64,000 nucleotides of DNA from Lonicera japonica (taxonomy: Eukaryota > Streptophyta > Magnoliopsida > Dipsacales > Caprifoliaceae). A program made the translations under genes and the position numbers. The stretch's first letter is position 1. Every line of letters begins with the position of its first letter. Positions 57,289 to 64,000 of the stretch are shown here, piece by piece. The stretch is taken from NCBI GenBank assembly GCA_021464415.1, contig CM038467.1, positions 50,573,309 to 50,637,308 of the forward strand, read 5' to 3'. The notes under the pieces were generated by a model. That model was not told the DNA's origin and did not search any database. It saw only the letters and a program-made list of their open reading frames with translations.

Positions 57289-59557
57289 TGTGCTGCCCCG
57301 AATCCCGTTAAGAGGATTTATCCTCTGGAACCCGGTTAATCATGGTGCCGTACGCAACGGCGGGTTAGTGAAACTTACTTTCCCGTTGAAGACTTGAAAA
57401 TTTACATTCTAAACAGCAAAGACATGATCTACTCCATAAAATCCGTCCACAAAGCAAAGGAATTAATATAAATAAATAACTAGCCTCCAATGAGGTCCCA
57501 AGTACAAAATGTACAGTTTCCACAACATATACGTAAGTTCAAGCATAAGTACAATACACATATCGTTAACAAAGCCTTAAGGGTGATGGTCTTTCTATCG
57601 TGAAAGATCACGATCAGGTATTGGTATTTGGGCAATCTATGGAGCTGCATCCTCCCTTTTCCCTTTTCCATAAGAACCTGTAGAAGCAACTGGATGGAAA
57701 AAGGTTGTGGTGAGTCAAACGGACTCAGTGGGAATCATATAATAGATTTTGTGTGAAAACTATACTTAGAAATCCTTTTTAATAAATCATAGGAAATCCT
57801 TTTGTATAATGATATGAAATAAATCCCTCATAGATATACATATATATATATATAATTAAAGAAAAACCATATTTCCATTTCGTTAAGGTACCTTTAAAAC
57901 CCACGTACAATGTATATACCGATACCAAGTAATCCTATGGCACAATTAACGTACATTCATCTCATGAACCTCGAGTCGTAATTTCATAAATCTCGCCACT
58001 ATCCAAGTGTACAACCAGGTCTACATTTCGTGGCCTTTCAACCACGCGGCAGCAGGGCCTCCCGTTATTTTCCGTGCACGGTTTCGACTCTTTCACCCAG
58101 GGGCGCTCTGTCCCAACTTACGGCCCTAATCGTTAGGGACCAAACCTGGGACCGATCATGGACTAGTGCTAACATATATCTCAATAACACTGGCAGGCTC
58201 ATATGAGAAACAATTGTGCCATGTAGATACTTTTCATTAATTAAACACAACATCAATATGTAACTGACGGGAGAAATATCATATCAATCATTCCGTCTAC
58301 TTTAACAAATCATAACCATGTGTTTCATAATATAAAAACCACCACTTAAACCCTTAAGAGTAGACACTTAGCTTATAGTAAGGATATTCAAAAATAAAGT
58401 GGGTTCCAAGTAGGTTTTTTTATAAATAACGTGAATAGCCTTAATTCCTTGTTAAATCATGTGGTTTAAATCATATATAGGCTATTCAGTTCATATACAG
58501 CATCGATTTCAACATATAATCGAAAACCCTCTTTTAACATGTTAGGTTCATAAATATACAAATAGCAAAATCATGATCAAGTGATAATAAGTTATAAAAT
58601 AGGTTTTAGTACTAGATTCCCACCTCTATGAAGCTTAATCCTCAACTTTGGAAGGCAGAATCGAGCCACGGGCCGTTGAATCGCAAAATCCCCTATTCCT
58701 TCGTTTGAGCCCTAGCCATGGAGGAAGAGAAGATGAAGAAGATGAAGATGGAGGCTTGTTTATGGGATGAAATATGGATGAAAACCACTCCAACCCCCCT
58801 TAGAAGTGAGCTCTAAGCTCTCTTTAACTCCATCTAATGTTGTAGCTTGGAAATGGGGGAAGATGATGCTAAAAATGGCGTAAAAGTGGTCAAAATCGAC
58901 TTACTGTTGTACCATGATCGATCATGGTCTCCCCCATGATCGATTATGAAGTCCTCTGCCAGCACATGCATTTTGGATCTAGAGCAATGTTCTTATTTTG
59001 ATCATAACTTCTTGCTCGGAACTTCGATTGAGGTGATCTTTATGTCCACGGAAAGCTAATTCAAAGATCTACAACTTCCTAATAGGAAGTATCCTCGAAT
59101 TCTAGATGAATAATTTTCAGAAATTCGTCGAAGACAGCGCTTTGCCGAAGCGCTTACCGAATGAACAGATTTTAGCGCCTAGCTTACTTCGCACACCATT
59201 TTGACCAAAGAAAAGCACGAATTTTGGTCAAAACACAAAATTTGTAGGTTGGATCAAACACTAAAAATAGGCGCAAATAGAAGCTTAATCGGGCAAGGAA
59301 CGGAAAAGTTACGACACCTCAAAATTGGCTAAAATCGGTGAATCGCGTAAAACCAAAACGTATGATTCACGACCCGATAGCAATTTGAACCATCCGAATT
59401 GCAAAATGACAACTTACACAAATGTAAGTGTATCATTACAACCGAAATGAATTGCTAGAATAATAGAATTATCCATAGATCAACAATTCACCACCCCTGA
59501 TGAAATTGACGAACGAATTAAGGTAATTGTGGTAATACGAATGAACGGAGTATTACA
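57289..59557 (-). mobile_element. Solo LTR J (Gypsy-like, 2269 bp), TSD TGTTG
   Basis: On the minus strand it starts TGTAATACTCCG (59557 side) and ends GGGATTCGGGGCAGCACA (57289 side), with TGTTG at 57284-57288 and 59558-59562. U3 is collinear with LTR E (CAATTCGGATGGTTCRAATTG, TACGCGATT, TTTGACC). The palindrome ACCATGATCGATCATGGT is at 58911-58928. Confidence 0.92.
58911..58948. repeat. Palindrome pair in LTR J
   Basis: The perfect 18-base ACCATGATCGATCATGGT (58911-58928) and CATGATCGATTATG (58935-58948), one base from perfect. Confidence 0.95.
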
Positions 59558-59562
59558 TGTTG

Positions 59563-60370
59563 TTACCTGATGACATGTTATTTTTTTTCCATTTAATTTA
59601 AGGAATCTTAAATTAGAGATTCATTCCATGATTCTGTAATTCCAATCAAGGATATCCCTATTCCTTACCCTTATAAAACATGATCATCTCAAAATTTGTT
59701 TGCCAAATACAACACATTGATTATTGAACCAAATAATTAATTATTTAATACTACACAAGATATATTTAGAAAGTGTTATTTAGAAAGTTGTACACATACT
59801 TCCGTATCTGATCAAATTATTAAGAAAACGCGTTTCTTTTAATATTATTTTATTATTGCTGTGTTGAAATTATTATTTAGTTGAACAGTGACTGATCAAA
59901 CCAGTGGCACAGGCTATATGAGATGCTTAAAATTAATTTTTGGGTATTTATTGTGATATAATTTGTCACGAATGATAATAAAATGAGTAAATTGCAATTG
60001 TTATTGAAAGAGTTGATTTGTATGTAATTTGTAAACCTAATAAATAAAGATGAAGATTCAAAGTCAAATATATTTTGAAAGAGTTATTTCTCATAAACTT
60101 ATGTTATTATTTAACTATAAAACTAAAATGATCAAAACACCCATAAACACTTATCCTAATTCAGAATTGGGTTATCCTAAGTCGGTTTGGCAAATGAAAT
60201 CTGTAAGGAATCTTAAAGTTTAATTAAAAAAAATAAAAATGGAGCCGATCACCTTAATCTGCTATAACAGATTAAAGGATTTGTCACCTCACTAGTGTGC
60301 ATTAATTATAGTCCTTAACCATCAATAGGTAGAAGGAGAAGGTAACTATTGAAAACTCATCCATATATGT
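59563..60370. other. AT-rich spacer
   Basis: No gene or element terminus was recognised. Confidence 0.5.
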
Positions 60371-60679
60371 CATCTGCTACATTTTATATATGGCAAAATG
60401 GGGAAGACAAGTTCGACCCCATCAATAAAGGGAAAAATATAACATTTCCCCTAAGGACACATGTTAATCATATTATAAATGAAAAAAATAACACTTTATA
60501 TAGGAATCTATGCATAATTTAATGCATGCTATAATTTAATCTATAATAACAAAAGACAGTGGTTTTTGAAACTCACTAAAAATCCCGCCCAAAAAATTAA
60601 ATAATCTCAGCCATTCAATTTTTGGGATAACCCTGTCCATTCATTTTTTTTATCTTCTCTAGATATTAGCCGGCCACTC

Positions 60680-60735
60680 ATTTCTCTCTCTCTCTCTTCT
60701 TCTACACATTTCTCTCTCTCTCTCTCTCTCACTCA
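60680..60735. repeat. (CT)n-rich microsatellite
   Basis: Two CT runs interrupted by TTCTTCTACACATTT, near the Helitron 5' end. Confidence 0.9.
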
Positions 60736-62142
60736 CTCTTCTTCTTCTTACATTTCAACGCTATACAACGCCTACTCATATCTCTCTCTACACAACGCTG
60801 GCCGACCCACCTCCGTCCCAACCAACATCGCCGGCCGACTCACCTCGCTAATTTCTCTCTGTCGTCGCCGACCGACCCACCTCACTAAGCCGGCCAACCC
60901 ACCTCACTAAGGTACTATTCTCATCTCTCTCTTTTAGACCCATTGTTGTATTTACATTGAGATGATGCAAATAATATCATTGGGGTTTTGAGAGGTAGGT
61001 GACGGAGGGAGAGGTAGGTGACGGAGGGAGAAGAAGGGTATTGATTGAGAAATAATAATCTGTTGAAAAAGTAGTAGGAGGGAGAAATTGCCTGAAAAAC
61101 CAAAGCCATGAAAAAAAATTAACTCTTACCCTAGAGCATTTTTTTGGAGTGGAAAAACAACAGAATGAATATCACACCCACAATTCTTCCCCCCTCTCTC
61201 TAAACCCACCCATGGTTGAACTTGCCTGAAGAAAAACCTTCCATTTCTAGATTTGCTGCCGATTGCTCCAAATTACATTCTTTTGATTCTATCCAAAGAC
61301 CGAGCTCTATTAGAAGGCTTCGGAATCAGACCCATATGTAGTTTTTCTTCTTGATTTTTTTTTCTAGGTCTTTTGGGCTTTGTGGTACTGTTTAATTTGA
61401 TTTTTTGCTTGGGTCAATTTCTTTAATGAGTTGTTGTCATTTTTGTTTTTGCATTAATGGGTTTGGTGGAAATTTTCCACACACGTGATAACATTTTGGG
61501 GATTGATTGGATATGGGTTCTCATTAATTTTTTTCCAATTTGCTTATATAACTTTTATTTATAAGTATGCTGCTACTTTTTATTTTATTTTATTTTATTT
61601 TATTAGGTAATATAAGTATGCTTCTACTTTTTATTTTATTTTATTAGGTAATGGGTATGTTTGCTTTTTCTTGACAATCCTATTTTTTTGTTATTCTTTT
61701 ATTTATTTATTTTATTATTATTATTAGATGCACTAATGACACGCATAGTCTCAACATGCACCTCACGTGTGTGGCGTAATACACTTACACTGTTTATATT
61801 AGGTGACGTGTGTACGTAATACACGTGAATTTTTTATATTGGGTGATGTGAATCCTAGGTGGCCGTTGGACCTTAGACATAAATTCAGAGTATCTAACCC
61901 AAAACCAATTGGCGATAGGTTTATGCGTAGAATTAATTAGTTCACATTTGATATGATTTTTTTATGCCTTATTTCAATCACATGAAAATAATCTTCTTAT
62001 CTTTTATGCCTAGGATTAATAAACTTTGATGATTTATGTATTGGTGGTGTTCAGATTATTAGCTTTTGCTAATGAAGTTCGCGATAAGAGAACTATTTTG
62101 ACCGCTGTCCGAACTATATTTAATGCTTTAAGATTAGACCCG

Positions 62143-62624
62143 TCAACATGTTGAGTGTTGACGAATTTAGGTATTTTTCCTGTAAACAGACATGAGCCAA
62201 TTGTATCTTTTAAGGAGATATAGTTTGTTTGTTTTTTATACTTAATTTAATTAAGGAAATATATCCTAAAATAGATAATAACCTTTCTTGATTTGATAAA
62301 CATTAGTTCTATACTTTTATTAATTATTTTTTAAAAAATAGTGACTGCCTATTATGTCTTTTTAAAAAATCTATAATATTTAAATCAACGTGTTGGATGT
62401 TGACGAATTTAGGTATTTTTCCTCTAAACAAACACGAGCCAATTGTTCCTTTTAAGGAGATATAGTATTTTTTTTAACATGAATGAATTAAGGAAATATA
62501 TCCTAAAATAGATAATAACCTTTCTTGATTTGATAAATATTAGTTGTATACTTTTATTAATTATTTTTTAAAAAATAGTGCCCGCCTATTATGTCTTTTT
62601 AAAAAATCTATAATATTTAAAATG
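62143..62624. repeat. 242-bp tandem duplication inside the Helitron
   Basis: Unit 1 starts near 62143 and unit 2 near 62385. Shared blocks include TGTTGACGAATTTAGG, GGAAATATATCCTAAAATAG and TGCCTATTATG (or CCGCCTATTATG). Differences are few, so the duplication is recent relative to the rest. Confidence 0.9.
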
Positions 62625-64000
62625 TATGAGTTTAAAATGATGTGTTTTTAGTAGAACATGTGATTGGTTTGCATTTTTTGCTTTCATTTTATTGGCCATA
62701 AAAGAAGAATAGGGGAATAGGAAAAAAAATTCTTTATGCTAATAAATAGAATTAATTTATTTGGTTTGGTTACTACGGCGTAATTCACGGTGGAATTATA
62801 GGGCGAGTGTCATTACTACACTTTTGCTCCCTGGAACCCCCGGGATTATATATTTTATAGTTTCACAATTCTTGACAAAAATGGCTCATTAAATATTAGG
62901 GAGTTCAATTGTTAACGACTTACTATAATTATTTATGTGAAAAACGAACGTACTTTTTCAAATTTTTTATATTAAAATATTCTAATGTTAATGTCAATGG
63001 ATTTTATGTACTACGGTGATCAATGCAACACAAACAAATATATTATTTTAAGCTCTATGTCATGTAGATTTGTTTTACCCTTTTCTTTATTATTATGCTC
63101 CTAAATATATATAGCAAGTTGTACTCTCTTTTCTTTGTGATTTTCTAATTAGCATACACAATCCAAAGTTGTGCATGTGGTTGTTTCAACATTAATGAGT
63201 TGGTTTGGTATTAGGTTCATAAAAAAATAATTTGATGTTTATTAATTAAGAATAATTGAAGATGTCTATAATTTTATTTTTTTTGCTTTTTAAATATACT
63301 AAGTTCAAAAGTCTTTGTTGGTTGTAAGATTAAATTTGTTATACTAGAGGCATGTTTTTCATTTTTAAAGTTCTTTATACTAAGTTTAAATGTGTATTTG
63401 ATTATGTTCAAGTATTTTAAGTATTAATTTTTTCTTCATTTTGATACTAATATCTTATGTATCTTATAAATGATAGATTTTCATTGCAACCCATTTTCGT
63501 TGGCCTTATTGTGTGGGGGTAGATAGTCTTATTTTTTGGAATCTGATGTACCGAAAATATGGTGGTTATTAATAGGACCACAACAATGTGTATTTTATAT
63601 TTTCTACCTAAATTCATATTTATTATCTAAAAAATTTCACGAATTATGCCCGTAGTGCCATCGGCACGGGTTACGCCTAGTTATTTATATTTATAGGTGT
63701 GTAACATGCACCTTTATGGCAAACATTAACAGTATCCTTAACAAATTATTAACAAAAGTACACAACATAGAGGGGACATAATTCATGAGAACTAGCCAAT
63801 TTGGACCAAACTAAATCGATCCGAACCGATCCGTTAAAAATATAATGGAAAAAAAAAATCAAAAACCGAAATGAACAAATCAAACCGAAATTAATTATTA
63901 TACACAGAACGACCTCATTTTGCATGACTTTAATTACTCTTCAATTTGATAAAAACTTTAATCTAAATACCCAAACGTAACAAATCCAAGTGGAGTGTGT

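Larger units (their letters stand above)
60540..63680 (+). mobile_element. Non-autonomous Helitron, 3141 bp
   Basis: The 5' end is TCTATAATAACAAAAG. The 3' end is CTAG, preceded by a GC-rich hairpin region (CCCGTAGTGCC-ATC-GGCACGGG) about 10 bases upstream. It sits precisely between A (60539) and T (63681). The empty copy at 2599/2600 reads the same flanks without it and there is no TSD, as expected for Helitrons. No Rep/helicase coding was seen. The interior has a CT-rich microsatellite (about 60680-60735) and a 242-bp tandem duplication. Confidence 0.93.
60371..64000. repeat. Dispersed repeat R1, copy 2, carrying the Helitron
   Basis: The parts 60371-60539 and 63681-64000 align consecutively with 2428-2894. 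The copy continues past the window edge. Confidence 0.85.

Noticed and set aside
1..64000. tRNA, rRNA, organelle insertions or telomeric repeats
   Set aside because: No cloverleaf-like genes, rRNA motifs or telomere arrays were seen on either strand by eye.

Overview
This is a repeat-dominated stretch of a plant nuclear genome, probably a eudicot. The DNA is AT-rich and holds nested Ty1/Copia and Gypsy-like LTR retrotransposons, a Helitron, long inverted-repeat elements and one plant disease-resistance-type gene. The species cannot be named from the sequence. Everything here was read by eye. The strongest evidence is internal: TG...CA termini flanked by matching 5-bp target-site duplications (TSDs), and two copies of the same repeat compared within the window.

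Gene: the only intact protein-coding gene is an intronless leucine-rich-repeat receptor-like protein (RLP) at about 36417-39401 (+). It has a signal peptide, about 30 LRRs with an island, an acidic stretch, a transmembrane helix with a glycine zipper, and a short basic tail without a kinase. The TATA box suggests translation starts at the second in-frame ATG.

Mobile elements: three complete but decayed Copia elements with both LTRs are present: Copia-2 at 15059-23619 (-), Copia-3 at 25420-35017 (+) and Copia-4 at 45133-52541 (-). Copia-1 at 4019-9827 (-) is a 5'-truncated relative of Copia-2. Ten solo LTRs were recognised, each bounded by a TSD: 4981-8300, 11652-15037, 11783-13622, 20240-21985, 26880-29602, 33755-34866, 41101-43910, 42479-43643, 48109-49285 and 57289-59557. 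Eight sit inside another element. A 3141-bp non-autonomous Helitron (60540-63680) lies in a repeat whose empty copy is at 2428-2894.

Layout: 1-1.92 kb inverted-repeat element with tandem mini-hairpins; 2.0-2.9 kb small inverted-repeat element and dispersed repeat; 4.0-9.8 kb Copia-1 with a 3.3-kb solo LTR; 11.6-15.0 kb LTR inside LTR; 15.0-23.6 kb Copia-2; 25.4-35.0 kb Copia-3; 36.3-39.5 kb RLP gene; 41.1-43.9 kb LTR inside LTR; 45.1-52.5 kb Copia-4; 55.9-59.6 kb Gypsy-like remnants; 60.4-64 kb Helitron in repeat. The remaining spacers are AT-rich with no supportable gene.

Most notable pattern: several unrelated LTR families carry clusters of short perfect palindromes in U3, in some cases just upstream of a TATA box. 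Homologous LTRs keep the position but not the palindrome sequence. A hairpin-motif array also fills the inverted-repeat element at the left edge.
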